Source of the DNA: a virus
DNA length: 61,976 bases
Virus record (IMG/VR): IMGVR_UViG_3300047300_000894
Span: 1-61,976 of that record
Reading direction: 5' to 3' (one strand)
The translations under genes were made by a program, and so were the position numbers. The notes beneath the pieces are model-generated. The model saw nothing but the letters and a program-made list of their open reading frames with translations, made no database searches and was not told the DNA's origin. Shown in pieces: positions 14,045-24,268 of the stretch; the stretch's first letter is position 1; the number at the start of each line of letters is the position of its first letter.

Positions 14045-16354
14045 ATGGACAATAACGATAACCAATATCTTGGCTTTCCCAGCCATCTAATTGATTCCTC
14101 ACAGAAGGATAAGAAATGGATAGCTCAATATCTTAAAGCTGCTTGGCGAGATTTTTCTACCTACTACCCTAACCAACTTTACAATGGTCGTGACAAGTAC
14201 CACGAAACAAAGTTGTATATGCTTGGTAAGCAGTCAGTTACGAGGTACAAAAAATTATTTCAACCAAGCCAAACCGCCAACGAAGATCAGTCGTGGATTA
14301 ATATTAACTGGGACATCCTCCCTATTATTCCAAAGTTTCGTAGAATTGCTCTTGCTACATTATTAAAATCCGACTACAGTATTTCTGTAGATGCAATTGA
14401 CCCAGCGGCTCAAGACGACAAGAAAGAGTTTTATGCAAAAAATGCCGCAGCACTAACATTAAAAGAGGAGTTTGAAAAACAAGGACTTGACCCATCGTTA
14501 GTCCCTAACCCAGAGGTTGATGCGGCAAACCTTAAGGAGCTTGATATGTATATGAACTATTCATATAAGCATAGAATGGCTATTGAAATGGAGCAAGCAC
14601 TACAACTTGTGTTCTCTCAAAACAAACTTGAGCAACAGAGAGAAAAGGTTATTGAAGATTTGGTCGATATCGGAATATCTGGGTACAAAGATTATATCGA
14701 TGCTTCGGGGAATATTAAGACTCGCCATATATCTCCATCGAATTTAGTTATGTCATACTCTATTGACCCTCAATTTGAGGATGTTCAATACTTAGGTGAG
14801 GTAATTGAAATCACAATTTCAGACTTAAAAGAAATTGCTGGGGACGAAATAACGGAAGCTCAATATGAGATGATTGCTGAAAAATACCAAAACAAACTTG
14901 GTAACCCTGTCTTATTAAAGAATGTTAACTCAAATATGAACCGTAACTACGATGGTTTCCGTATTCGGGTTTTAGATTTAGAGTTTTATTCAACAAATCA
15001 ACTTATCCTTGAGGAGCGTACAAACTCAAAAGGAAACTTGGTTGTAGGTAGAGCTGCAAAAGCAAAAGCAAATCGCTCCGACAAAAAATACAGCAAGACA
15101 GATTATAAGGTAGTTTATCAAGGAAAATGGATTATTGATTCAGAAATTTTCTTTGATTGCAAGCTTGCTACGAATATGAAGCGTTCAAAGTCAGACTTGA
15201 CTAACACGACTTTATCTTACCACGTTGTAGCTCCACAAATCTACCAAATGAATACATATTCTTTGGGCGAGCAAATGAAGCCTATTGCGGACCAGATTCA
15301 GATGGCTTGGTACAAGTTGCAGAATGTTATGCTTCGTGCAAGACCAAGAGGTATTATGATTGAGCTTGGGGCTTTAGAAAACGTACCTTTGGGTCGTGGA
15401 GGTAGAGCATTAAAGCCAATGGAGATTATTGACTTGTACAATCAAACAGGTAACCTTGTTTATCGTAGATTAAACGAAGAGGGTAACGCAAGTAACTACA
15501 AGCCAATTGAGGAATTAGATAATGGTATTGGCAGCGAGGCTGTGCAATATTTTAATATCATCACAAATAACATTCAGTTGTTGCGTGATATCCTTGGTTT
15601 TAACGAAATCACAGATGGATCAACACCTGACCCTCGTACACTAAAGGGTGTGGCTAAGTATGCATCTGAGTCAACTAACAACTCACTTGACTTTATCAAG
15701 CGAGCAGAGCGTAATTTGCTCGAAAGATTAGCGTACTCATTAACATTGCGTATCCAAGATAGTGCTTCAAACGGCACTATTGATGGGTTTATTCGTGCAT
15801 TAGGCTCAAGTACAGTACAGTTCTTTAAGTTAGACCCAAATGTTTCTGCATATGAATGTGGTTTGGTTATTCAACAAAAACCTACAGAAGCTGAACTTGA
15901 AAAGCTATCAAGAAGAATTGAGCAAGCAATTCAGTCTGGACAAATCACATTAGCAGATGCTATGATGATCGAAAACTTGGATAATTTAAAATATGCCGAG
16001 GTGATGCTTGCTTACAGAATCTCAAAGAACCAAGATGAGGCTCAAAAACGTGCAATGGAACAACAACAAATGAACGGACAGATTCAGCAACAATCTGCAA
16101 TTACTGCCGCTCAAGCACAGCAACAAACAGCACAACTTGAAGGACAAATTAAAATGGCTGTTATCCAAAAGGAGAAAGAGCTTGAAGCACAAATGCTTGC
16201 AATGAAACTTCAAATGGAAGCCCAAATTGAGCAAATGAAAGTTGAAGGAAAGATTAATATGAGTAAAATTGAGGCTGACTCAAGAGAATATATTGCACAG
16301 ATTAAAAAGTCTGGGGAGAAATCTACTCCTAAAGTTGCAGATAATGAAAAATAG
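14045..16354 (+). CDS. Portal protein
   Basis: This 769-residue protein follows terL by 2 bases. Typical parts are WININWDILPIIPKFRRIALATL in the N-terminal third (given here only as a landmark), a long central alpha/beta body with NIQLLRDILGFNEIT, and a Gln/Glu-rich coiled coil from about 670 to the end. The size resembles P22-like portals with a barrel extension. Twelve copies would form the DNA-entry ring at one capsid vertex and bind TerL and the neck proteins. The assignment is by order and general pattern. Confidence 0.85.
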   Translation: MDNNDNQYLGFPSHLIDSSQKDKKWIAQYLKAAWRDFSTYYPNQLYNGRDKYHETKLYMLGKQSVTRYKKLFQPSQTANEDQSWININWDILPIIPKFRRIALATLLKSDYSISVDAIDPAAQDDKKEFYAKNAAALTLKEEFEKQGLDPSLVPNPEVDAANLKELDMYMNYSYKHRMAIEMEQALQLVFSQNKLEQQREKVIEDLVDIGISGYKDYIDASGNIKTRHISPSNLVMSYSIDPQFEDVQYLGEVIEITISDLKEIAGDEITEAQYEMIAEKYQNKLGNPVLLKNVNSNMNRNYDGFRIRVLDLEFYSTNQLILEERTNSKGNLVVGRAAKAKANRSDKKYSKTDYKVVYQGKWIIDSEIFFDCKLATNMKRSKSDLTNTTLSYHVVAPQIYQMNTYSLGEQMKPIADQIQMAWYKLQNVMLRARPRGIMIELGALENVPLGRGGRALKPMEIIDLYNQTGNLVYRRLNEEGNASNYKPIEELDNGIGSEAVQYFNIITNNIQLLRDILGFNEITDGSTPDPRTLKGVAKYASESTNNSLDFIKRAERNLLERLAYSLTLRIQDSASNGTIDGFIRALGSSTVQFFKLDPNVSAYECGLVIQQKPTEAELEKLSRRIEQAIQSGQITLADAMMIENLDNLKYAEVMLAYRISKNQDEAQKRAMEQQQMNGQIQQQSAITAAQAQQQTAQLEGQIKMAVIQKEKELEAQMLAMKLQMEAQIEQMKVEGKINMSKIEADSREYIAQIKKSGEKSTPKVADNEK

Positions 16355-16366
16355 TTTATAGTTTTG
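16335..16366 (+). promoter_or_regulatory. Candidate promoter before the scaffold and capsid genes
   Basis: TTG (16335-16337), a 21-base spacer and TAGTTTTG (16359-16366) fit the Bacteroidota pattern. The box overlaps the end of the portal gene and is followed 4 bases later by AACCAAACA (16370-16378) and the ATG at 16387. It may give extra capsid transcription. Confidence 0.5.
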
Positions 16367-16386
16367 TGTAACCAAACAAGAAAAAT

Positions 16387-17469
16387 ATGGCAGAGCCAAT
16401 TAATTTAGATGAACTGTTAGATAAAAATGAAACAGTAATTAATGAGACAACGGAAACATCAGATATCGAATCGACTGATATCGCAGATAATTCTGCTGAA
16501 GGCGAAGGAGTTAATGATGTTGTTGAAAATAATGATTCTCAAAACGATGAGAATCTGATAGAAGAAAATGCAGAGGTAAGCGAATCTGAGGAAGAGGTAT
16601 ATGTTAAGACAGACATAAGTAGCGATGAAGCTACCGAAACTGAGACAACTGACCACGACCAAGAGGAAAAGCCTGCTTCTACAGAGTATAAATTCAAGGA
16701 TGACTTCATTAAGAAGGCAGTAGAGTATTACGAGACGTATGGGACTTTACAACCTTTCTTAGAAGCCACCCAAATGGACTACGATGCTATTGCTGACGAG
16801 GAATTATTAAGAATTAAATTTGATAAGGAAAATTCTGACCTAAGTCCTAAAGCAAGAGAGAGAATGTTCCAAAAGGAACTTGAAAAGTACAACCTTGATT
16901 CTTACGAAGAAGAAGATGTTGAGATCGGTCAAGCATTATTAAAGCGAGATGCAAACAAGCTAAGACAGAGCCTCAAAGAAGAGCAATCGCAATTCTTACA
17001 GTCTATCCAATCGCAGAACCAAGAACAAAATCAAGCTTCACAAGAAGAACTTGCTGCTCAACAAGCACAATTAAAGCAAGTTGCAGAAAGTGGAGTAAAA
17101 AGTGTACTAAAAGACAACTTTATTAAAGTATCTGCTAACGGAGAAGGTATTAACTTCCAAGTTGCAAATCCAGAAAAAGTTGTTGATTTTGCACTTGATT
17201 CAACTCAATTTTTGTCAAACTTCTCGAAAGGAGATGGTAGTATTGATTGGGATAAATGGGTTAAAGTAGTCGCATTTACTGAGAACCCAGACTTATTTGT
17301 CGGTGAACTAATTAAGCACGGCAAATCCTTGGGCAGAAAAGCGATGGAAGCTGAGTTGAAAAATGTCACACCAAGTGTGAAATCAAAAGCTGTCGTAGAA
17401 GAAGGTAGTGATAATCCTTTTGACGACAAAATTGGTTTCCTTCGTGGTATGACAGTAACAAGGAAATAA
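16387..17469 (+). CDS. Scaffold-like acidic protein
   Basis: In this 360-residue protein, residues 1-95 are extremely acidic and rich in Ser/Thr/Asn (probably disordered). The middle is helical, with a Gln-rich coiled coil (about 200-230), and the C-terminus is a mixed domain ending GFLRGMTVTRK. Position between portal and major capsid, acidity and coiled coil match a capsid assembly scaffold that guides prohead formation and is then lost or cleaved. No protease gene is seen nearby. Confidence 0.65.
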   Translation: MAEPINLDELLDKNETVINETTETSDIESTDIADNSAEGEGVNDVVENNDSQNDENLIEENAEVSESEEEVYVKTDISSDEATETETTDHDQEEKPASTEYKFKDDFIKKAVEYYETYGTLQPFLEATQMDYDAIADEELLRIKFDKENSDLSPKARERMFQKELEKYNLDSYEEEDVEIGQALLKRDANKLRQSLKEEQSQFLQSIQSQNQEQNQASQEELAAQQAQLKQVAESGVKSVLKDNFIKVSANGEGINFQVANPEKVVDFALDSTQFLSNFSKGDGSIDWDKWVKVVAFTENPDLFVGELIKHGKSLGRKAMEAELKNVTPSVKSKAVVEEGSDNPFDDKIGFLRGMTVTRK

Positions 17470-17495
17470 ATTACTAACTACTAAAGATTACTAAA

Positions 17496-18827
17496 ATGGC
17501 TATTGGAGCAGGTAATATTGATCGTTCGTTTTTATCAACGGTCTCTTTTACAAACACGTTAGAACAACGTGAAATTTTAAAGGATGTATTGGACATTTAT
17601 GATGAAGAAGCATCTATGCTTGACGTATTAGATTGGACAGGTCGCTCAAAAGCTACTGCTCAAACTGAATACTTCACAGTACAAAATAACTTCTTGTATG
17701 CTACAGCTACAGTTAAAACTCCGGGCACTTCTGCTGGAACTGCTGGTGCTTCTGTAGATATCACTTGCGTAGGTGCAACTTCTGTTAAGCCTGTAGTTGG
17801 TGAGTTGATGTTGTTTGCTAACGGTGTTGTAGGTTATGTTTCAGCGGTTTCTGCTGCTACTGACTTTGTTATTACTGTTAAGCCAGTTAACTCTGCTGAT
17901 TCTATTCCTGCAGTTGCAACTGGTGCTAAGTTATCATTTATGTCTAACGCATATGCGGAAGGAACTGGTTCTAACCAAATGCGTAAGTCTGACTTAGTTA
18001 AGCGTTCTAACAAATTGCAAATCTTCAAAACTAAGACTTCTGTTACAGATATCGCTTACGGTTCGAAGATTGAGGTTGAATTCAAAGGCAAGCCGTACTA
18101 CTTCTTAAAGCAACAACACGATGCATATTTGAAGCACCGTATGGATATCCTTTACGCTGTATTGTTTGGTCGTGAGTCTGCTGGTTTGACTGATGCTGCT
18201 GGAAATGCAATCAACACAACTCGTGGTTTGCGTGATACAATCACTAACGCTGGTGGTATCGTATCTAACACAGCTACAGGTGGTACAATCGCTTTGTCTG
18301 ACTTAGCTGCATTGTCTCGTTTGATGGATGCTAACCGTTGCCCAATTGAGTATCAATTGTGGGCTGGTGCTGACTTTGATAACGCATTCGATACTAACAT
18401 TTCTTCTACTTCTCCTTTCTTGAACGGTGGTATCAACTATGGTTCTTACAATGGAAAGTCTGAAATTGCTATCGCTTTGGGTATTCAATCATTCAACGCT
18501 TACGGACGTACTTTCCACAAGAAGCGTCTTAACGCATTGTCTCACCCACAAATCACTTCTACTGCAACTAACATTGCTTTCACTAAAGAAGCATACTTAG
18601 TTCCTGCTGGAAAGATTAAGGTTGAGCAAGGTGGTGGTCAAGTTGATCGTATGCAATTACGTTACTTAGAGATGGCTGATGGTATCAACTCTCGTTTCCG
18701 TGAGAAAATGTTGGGTGGTCTTGCACCAGTTCCAACTTCGGATACTGATACATTAGATATCGTTTACAGCTCAATCGAAGGATTAGAGACTGTAGGTAAC
18801 GAGCATTTCGTGAAATACTCTATCTAA
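17496..18827 (+). CDS. Major capsid protein
   Basis: This 443-residue protein follows the scaffold. The N-terminal part (IDRSFLSTVSFTN) leads to a helix-rich E-loop-like stretch. Residues about 75-150 are a Ser/Thr/Val/Gly-rich beta segment, perhaps an inserted surface domain. The C-terminal half contains DANRCPIEYQLWAGADFDNAF and a final beta-rich part, typical of the HK97 fold. A strong intrinsic terminator follows (18840-18871), as expected for a very highly expressed gene. Codons are markedly uniform (GCT, GGT, ATC), consistent with high expression. Confidence 0.8.
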   Translation: MAIGAGNIDRSFLSTVSFTNTLEQREILKDVLDIYDEEASMLDVLDWTGRSKATAQTEYFTVQNNFLYATATVKTPGTSAGTAGASVDITCVGATSVKPVVGELMLFANGVVGYVSAVSAATDFVITVKPVNSADSIPAVATGAKLSFMSNAYAEGTGSNQMRKSDLVKRSNKLQIFKTKTSVTDIAYGSKIEVEFKGKPYYFLKQQHDAYLKHRMDILYAVLFGRESAGLTDAAGNAINTTRGLRDTITNAGGIVSNTATGGTIALSDLAALSRLMDANRCPIEYQLWAGADFDNAFDTNISSTSPFLNGGINYGSYNGKSEIAIALGIQSFNAYGRTFHKKRLNALSHPQITSTATNIAFTKEAYLVPAGKIKVEQGGGQVDRMQLRYLEMADGINSRFREKMLGGLAPVPTSDTDTLDIVYSSIEGLETVGNEHFVKYSI

Positions 18828-18839
18828 TTTGAGTAAACT

Positions 18840-18871
18840 AAAGGGAGGGGCTAAAAATCCTCCCTTTTTTT
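18840..18871 (+). terminator. Intrinsic terminator after the capsid gene
   Basis: AAGGGAGG and CCTCCCTT (18841-18848 and 18859-18866) form an 8-bp stem with a 10-base loop, followed by a seven-base T run. The next gene begins 29 bases later with an AACCAAACA leader (18880-18888) and no visible promoter, so it probably depends on partial read-through. Confidence 0.85.
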
Positions 18872-18899
18872 AAAATTTAAACCAAACAAAAAAAATATT

Positions 18900-19721
18900 A
18901 TGAAACCATCTGATTTCAACAACTTTTCTCCTTCTTACAAAAGAGCTTTAAAACCTGACGAAAGAGCAACCTACAGAGTAGCTAACGTAAGACCCGACCC
19001 CGATAATTACGGTAAATTTTTAATTCCTGCTGCATATCAAATCCCATCAACTGATATTATTTATGATAAGCAAAAGCAAGAGTTTGTTAATATTGCTGCA
19101 ATTGAAAGACAAGACGAAAAAGGAGAGGCTCAATTCCTTAGTATAGTATTTACTGCAGCGAATATGGGTTATTTATTCTTGAACGGGAATAATCCTGTTC
19201 ATCAAAAAATTTATCAATTTCTTGAGTTATGCAACTTTAATGGCTCTAACAAGGACAGAAATGCCCCTAATGGAGAAGAGCCAATGTTTTTCCGTATTGA
19301 CAACAAAAAAGAGGCGATGGAAGAGCGACAAATGCGTAAAATTATTGCACAAGCTGTAACAGCGGCAATGGATTTAGACGATGTAAAAGTTAAAGAGGTT
19401 GGTCAAGCTTTAGGTATTGATGCTGAAACTATCGAAGAAATTCGTAATTTAGTGGAAGATTTTGCAGAAACCGACCCTCAAGAGTTTTTACAAATTGTAG
19501 AACGTGCGTCGCTTGCTGCAGAATTTATTCTAAAAGAAGCTGTTAAAAAAGGAATTATTAGAAACAATATCAATGCACAAGTATTTGAGTGGGTTGATAC
19601 TGAAAAAGAAATCTTTAAGTACAAGAAAGCCGCAGGCAAGAATTACTTTAAAGAGTTAGCCGATTACTTAGAAGAAAACAATCCCGATGAGCTAAATGCC
19701 ATCAAGACCCGATTAGGGTAA
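18900..19721 (+). CDS. Probable virion-assembly protein of unknown function
   Basis: This 273-residue protein has a beta-rich N-terminal half (AYQIPSTDIIYDKQKQEF, FLSIVFTAANMGYLF) and a helical, acidic C-terminal half (AETIEEIRNLVEDFAETDPQ). It lies directly downstream of the capsid gene between two terminators, so it should be made at a lower level. This would suit a capsid vertex, decoration or assembly factor. The family is not recognised. Confidence 0.55.
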   Translation: MKPSDFNNFSPSYKRALKPDERATYRVANVRPDPDNYGKFLIPAAYQIPSTDIIYDKQKQEFVNIAAIERQDEKGEAQFLSIVFTAANMGYLFLNGNNPVHQKIYQFLELCNFNGSNKDRNAPNGEEPMFFRIDNKKEAMEERQMRKIIAQAVTAAMDLDDVKVKEVGQALGIDAETIEEIRNLVEDFAETDPQEFLQIVERASLAAEFILKEAVKKGIIRNNINAQVFEWVDTEKEIFKYKKAAGKNYFKELADYLEENNPDELNAIKTRLG

Positions 19722-19758
19722 ATCCGACAACAGGATTGATTGTTTGGTTTCGGTTAAT

Positions 19759-19794
19759 TAGAAGGGGTCGCATATTGTGACCTCTTTCTTTTTT
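19759..19794 (+). terminator. Intrinsic terminator before the fibre cluster
   Basis: AGAAGGGGTC pairs with GACCTCTTTCT with one bulge around a 9-base loop, followed by TTTTTT. It lies 38 bases after the upstream stop and 52 bases before the fibre ATG at 19846. A frame that starts with GTG within it (19777) is not credible. Confidence 0.75.
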
Positions 19795-19845
19795 CATAGC
19801 AAATTAAATTATAGTATATTTACACAAATTATATTAGGCTTTGAA

Positions 19846-22800
19846 ATGGCAATAGGATTCAATATACAATTTAGGATCAATGAAAAAACTCAATCAAGAG
19901 TTATTCGCCTAACCGATACATCTACAGGATTCACTTTAAGCAAAGGAAACTTTTCTATTGTATTCCCTGATGGAACAGCGATTAATCACACAGACTTCTT
20001 ATCGCCCGACATTACGGGATCAGGGCAATCTTATGACTTTCAAGCCCCTACAGATATATACAATAATGTATTAACTGGTTCATATTCTGTGTCATTTGTT
20101 GCGGTAAGCAATACATCAACAACATATAATTTATCTCGTCAATTTGATTTTAATTGGGTTAAGCCAACTAATGGGATAACAAATTTGTCTGATGTATTAA
20201 TCCCAGAGGTAAAGTTTCAAGACACGACATCGTATTCTCCAATTGGGAGCTTTAGTGGAACTTTAAGCAGAACACTTTCGTGCTCTTTTCCTACTACTTC
20301 TGAGGCTTCCGCTGTATCACCTGTGTCTACAGTATCATCTTCTATCATTGATATTGTTAATTCAGGGAAATATTATGATGGAACATATTCTCCAACATCT
20401 GACATTTCAATAACTTATAATCATAGTACAAACTCTTGGCTTTCAGTCTATTATACTGAATTATTTACAAAAACGTATTTAATTAAAAAATGCCCAACTC
20501 AATTAGAGTTAGTTGTAAAAATTAATAATTATAGGTCACTAATTGACTCTTATAAAGAAAAAAACGATACTCAATTTAATACTCTAAGTGAGCAGTACGA
20601 CCTTGTAATTGCCCTATACACTCATTTAATTACACGATACGAGACATCTACTCAAGATGGTTCAGAGCCAGTATTGCGTGAGTTATTGTCAATTCTTGAG
20701 CCGTATTCTACTACATATACTCCTCAGTTAACAAGAATGCTTCCTTTTGAAATAGCCTCAACGGGCTCAAATTCATTCAGCATATCTGATGGAGCTAACA
20801 CAGATAGTGTACCACTTGGAAGCACATTACTTTTTTCTTCAGGCAATCCATCGTTTACCGTATCGGTTTCCAATAATATGGTCACTTATACGCCTACATT
20901 TGGAACTACCTCAAACACATTTGCCCAAGGTAACGACTCTCGTTTTCATAATGCTGTAACCATAGGTACAGCCAATGGTCTTTCTTTGGCATCTCAGGTA
21001 CTTTCTCTTGCTCTTGCCACATCAAGTACATCTGGTGCGTTATCAGCCGCTGACAAAGCAAAACTCGATGGTATTGCGGCAGGGGCAAATACAGGAACAG
21101 TAACAAGTATTGCAGTATCTGTGCCTTCAGCATTTTCTGTTAGCGGGTCGCCTATAACAACAAGTGGGACAATTAATATTTCTGCTACAGGCAATCCTCT
21201 TCAGTATATTACAGGGGCTGGGGCTTTGGCAACATTAAACACTGGTGTGGTTCCTGAAAGCGGAAACTTGTATTTTACAAATGCACGAGCAAGATCTGCG
21301 ATATCTGCAACGGGTAGTCTTTCTTACAACTCTTCCACTGGTGTTATTTCTTACACAGCACCTTCTGAGACAGACCCTATATTTATTGCATCTGCTGCTT
21401 ACGGAATTACTAATACTAATATTAGCAATTGGAATACAGCATACGGGTGGGGTAATCACGCTTCAGCGGGATATTTGACATCATTTAGTGAGACAGACCC
21501 TATATATACAGCAAGCTCTTGGTATACAACAACTAATAATGCATCAAATTGGAATACAGCATACGGGTGGGGTAATCACGCTTCAGCGGGATATTTAACA
21601 TCAATAAACTCATCTCAAGTTACAACTGCATTAGGATATACTCCTGAGAACGCAGCCAACAAAGGTGTTGCAAATGGATATGCAAGTTTAGATGGAGCTG
21701 GATTAGTTCCTTCTACACAATTACCTTCTTATGTTGACGATGTATTAGAGTATGCAGATTTAGCGTCACTTCCAGCAACTGGAACTACAGGAAAGATTTA
21801 TGTAACACTTGATACAAATAAAATCTATCGTTGGAGCGGAACTGTTTATGTTGAGATTAGCTCATCTGCAGGCGGAGGCGGAACTTGGGGTAGTATCATT
21901 GGGACATTATCAAATCAAACAGATTTGCAGTCAGCTTTAGATGCTAAACAGAACTTACTTGGATTTACTCCTGTTACAGACGCACGCACACTAACAATCA
22001 ATGGTGTAACTTATGATTTAACAGCAAATAGAACTTGGACTATAAGCGGATTGCTTCCATCTGGTGGTACTGCTGGGCAGATTCTTTCTAAAGTTGATGG
22101 AACAAATTACAATACCACTTGGATTGATAATTTTGCAAGCCAATTAAAACACGATGTTAAATTAGGGGCTACATTAGCCAAAGGTAAAGCTGTTTACGTT
22201 TCAAGTGCTGATGGAACAAATATGATTGTTTCTGCGGCATCAAATACATCAGAGGCAACATCATCTAAGACACTCGGATTATTAGAAACAGGGGGAGTAA
22301 CTAATGATCCCGTAAAAGTAATTACCGAAGGTTTGCTTTCTGGATTAAATACATCTACCGCAACGGCTGGAGACCCAGTTTGGTTAGGCACAGATGGAGA
22401 TTTGATTTTTGGATTAGCAAATAAACCAGTAGCTCCTGCTCATTTAGTATTCATTGGTATTGTAACTCGTGTACAATCAAATAATGGAGAAATATTTGTT
22501 AAGGTTCAAAATGGTTTTGAATTACAAGAGCTTCATAATGTATTAATAACTTCAATTGCAAATAACGAAGGGTTATTCTATGAATCAGCAACTGGATTAT
22601 GGAAGAACAAGACTATCGCTACTGTATTAGGATACACTCCATACGATGCATCGAATCCAGCAGGATATACTACAAACGTAGGAACAGTTACATCGGTAGC
22701 TGCACTAACTATTGATTCTGCGGGAAGTGATATAACATCAAGTGTTGCAGATAGTACAACGACCCCTGTAATAACACTTAGTGTCCCTGATGCCTCTACA

Positions 22801-24267
22801 ATTGCACGAGGTGTTGTGACAAATGGCACACAGACATTTGGAGGCTCTAAGACATTCTCAGGTAATCTAAGTGTAATAAATGGGTCTATTAGTGTTTCTG
22901 GAAATACTACATTAACAACGTCTACAGGTAACACGACAATAGCAATTGCAACAGGTGCTACTGTTTCTGGAGCAACAAAAACAATAAATATTGGTACATC
23001 TGGATTATCTGGAAGTACAACTACAATAACTATTGGCTCAACTACAGGAACAAACACAGTAGCAGCAAGAGGAACTTGGACATTTACTGGGAATATTACT
23101 GCGGCTTCTATTATTAGGTCGGGCGGAACATCTTCTCAATTTTTAAAAGCAGATGGCTCGGTTGACTCAAATACATATCTGACTTCATATACTGAAACAG
23201 ACCCTATTTATACAGCGAGTTCTTGGTACACAACAACCAATAATTCATCTAATTGGAACACAGCTTATGGTTGGGGTAATCACGCTTCAGCGGGATATCT
23301 GGATACAGTTACGGCTGCGGCAACTTATTTGACTATATCTTCCGCATCATCAAATTATCAGCCAAAAGATGTAGATTTAACTGCAATCGCTGGACTTGCC
23401 GATTCGAGTGGATTATTGTTTAAGGCTGGAGATGGGGTATGGAGTTTGACTAATAATTATCAACCATTAGACGCAGACTTAACTGCTATCGCAGGTCTTG
23501 CTGGCACATCTGGATTATTAAAGAAAACGGCTGCTGATACTTGGAGTTTAGATACAAGTACATATTTAACGAGTATCACATCAGGCAATGTTACAACAGC
23601 CTTAGGATATACGCCTGTAACCAATGCTCGCACATTAACTATTAATGGTACAGCATACGATTTGACAGCAGATAGAAGCTGGACAATTTCAGCAGGAACA
23701 ACACTTAATGGTACAGGTTTTGTTAAAGCGTCTGGAACTACAATATCCTACGATAATAGCACATATTTATCAACTTCTGGAGGAACTTTGACTGGCAACC
23801 TAACAATTAGCAAAGCCAGTCCGTACATATATTTAACAAATACTACAAATAGTGTAACCAGCCAAATATTTGCAAGTGGGAATGACCTATTCATTCAAAA
23901 TCCATCAACAGGTTGGTTATATTTGGGTAATAGCACAAATACTTATGTATATGGCAACTTTTATGTCAATGGAGCTATTACAGAGGCGTCAGCGTTACGA
24001 TATAAAGAAGATATCCAAGTAATTGAATCTGGCTTAGATAAAGTTTTAAAGATGCGTGGCGTATCTTACATTAAAAAAAATAATAAACAAAAAGAAATCG
24101 GCGTAATTGCTGAAGAAATGAATGAGATTATACCAGATGTAGTAAGTAAAAATAAGGAAGGGGATGTTGAGTCTGTTTCCTATAGTAGACTTACTGCAGT
24201 GCTTATCGAGGCAATTAAGGAGCAGCAACAACAGATTAACGAACTTAAAGGCTTATTAGGTAAATAA
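19846..24267 (+). CDS. Large tail fibre with C-terminal intramolecular chaperone (peptidase S74)
   Basis: This 1,473-residue protein starts at the ATG at 19846 because the longer frame runs into the terminator. About 1-300 is the virion-attachment part, resembling baseplate/BppU-like beta domains. The shaft is rich in Gly/Thr/Ser and contains three copies of NWNTAYGWGNHASAGYL (near 528, 568 and 1136). The first two are almost identical in DNA, a sign of recent duplication. The end (about 1383-1473: ALRYKEDIQVI, KEIGVIAEEMNEIIPDVV) is the S74 chaperone, which helps trimerise the fibre and then cleaves itself off, with Ser of the SALRYKE start as nucleophile. It should bind the host surface. 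Confidence 0.85.
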   Translation: MAIGFNIQFRINEKTQSRVIRLTDTSTGFTLSKGNFSIVFPDGTAINHTDFLSPDITGSGQSYDFQAPTDIYNNVLTGSYSVSFVAVSNTSTTYNLSRQFDFNWVKPTNGITNLSDVLIPEVKFQDTTSYSPIGSFSGTLSRTLSCSFPTTSEASAVSPVSTVSSSIIDIVNSGKYYDGTYSPTSDISITYNHSTNSWLSVYYTELFTKTYLIKKCPTQLELVVKINNYRSLIDSYKEKNDTQFNTLSEQYDLVIALYTHLITRYETSTQDGSEPVLRELLSILEPYSTTYTPQLTRMLPFEIASTGSNSFSISDGANTDSVPLGSTLLFSSGNPSFTVSVSNNMVTYTPTFGTTSNTFAQGNDSRFHNAVTIGTANGLSLASQVLSLALATSSTSGALSAADKAKLDGIAAGANTGTVTSIAVSVPSAFSVSGSPITTSGTINISATGNPLQYITGAGALATLNTGVVPESGNLYFTNARARSAISATGSLSYNSSTGVISYTAPSETDPIFIASAAYGITNTNISNWNTAYGWGNHASAGYLTSFSETDPIYTASSWYTTTNNASNWNTAYGWGNHASAGYLTSINSSQVTTALGYTPENAANKGVANGYASLDGAGLVPSTQLPSYVDDVLEYADLASLPATGTTGKIYVTLDTNKIYRWSGTVYVEISSSAGGGGTWGSIIGTLSNQTDLQSALDAKQNLLGFTPVTDARTLTINGVTYDLTANRTWTISGLLPSGGTAGQILSKVDGTNYNTTWIDNFASQLKHDVKLGATLAKGKAVYVSSADGTNMIVSAASNTSEATSSKTLGLLETGGVTNDPVKVITEGLLSGLNTSTATAGDPVWLGTDGDLIFGLANKPVAPAHLVFIGIVTRVQSNNGEIFVKVQNGFELQELHNVLITSIANNEGLFYESATGLWKNKTIATVLGYTPYDASNPAGYTTNVGTVTSVAALTIDSAGSDITSSVADSTTTPVITLSVPDASTIARGVVTNGTQTFGGSKTFSGNLSVINGSISVSGNTTLTTSTGNTTIAIATGATVSGATKTINIGTSGLSGSTTTITIGSTTGTNTVAARGTWTFTGNITAASIIRSGGTSSQFLKADGSVDSNTYLTSYTETDPIYTASSWYTTTNNSSNWNTAYGWGNHASAGYLDTVTAAATYLTISSASSNYQPKDVDLTAIAGLADSSGLLFKAGDGVWSLTNNYQPLDADLTAIAGLAGTSGLLKKTAADTWSLDTSTYLTSITSGNVTTALGYTPVTNARTLTINGTAYDLTADRSWTISAGTTLNGTGFVKASGTTISYDNSTYLSTSGGTLTGNLTISKASPYIYLTNTTNSVTSQIFASGNDLFIQNPSTGWLYLGNSTNTYVYGNFYVNGAITEASALRYKEDIQVIESGLDKVLKMRGVSYIKKNNKQKEIGVIAEEMNEIIPDVVSKNKEGDVESVSYSRLTAVLIEAIKEQQQQINELKGLLGK

Positions 24268-24268
24268 T

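Noticed and set aside
22578-23057. Minus-strand frame of 159 residues in the fibre gene
   Set aside because: Val/Pro/Asp-rich mirror of a Thr/Gly/Ala-rich repetitive gene; no independent support.
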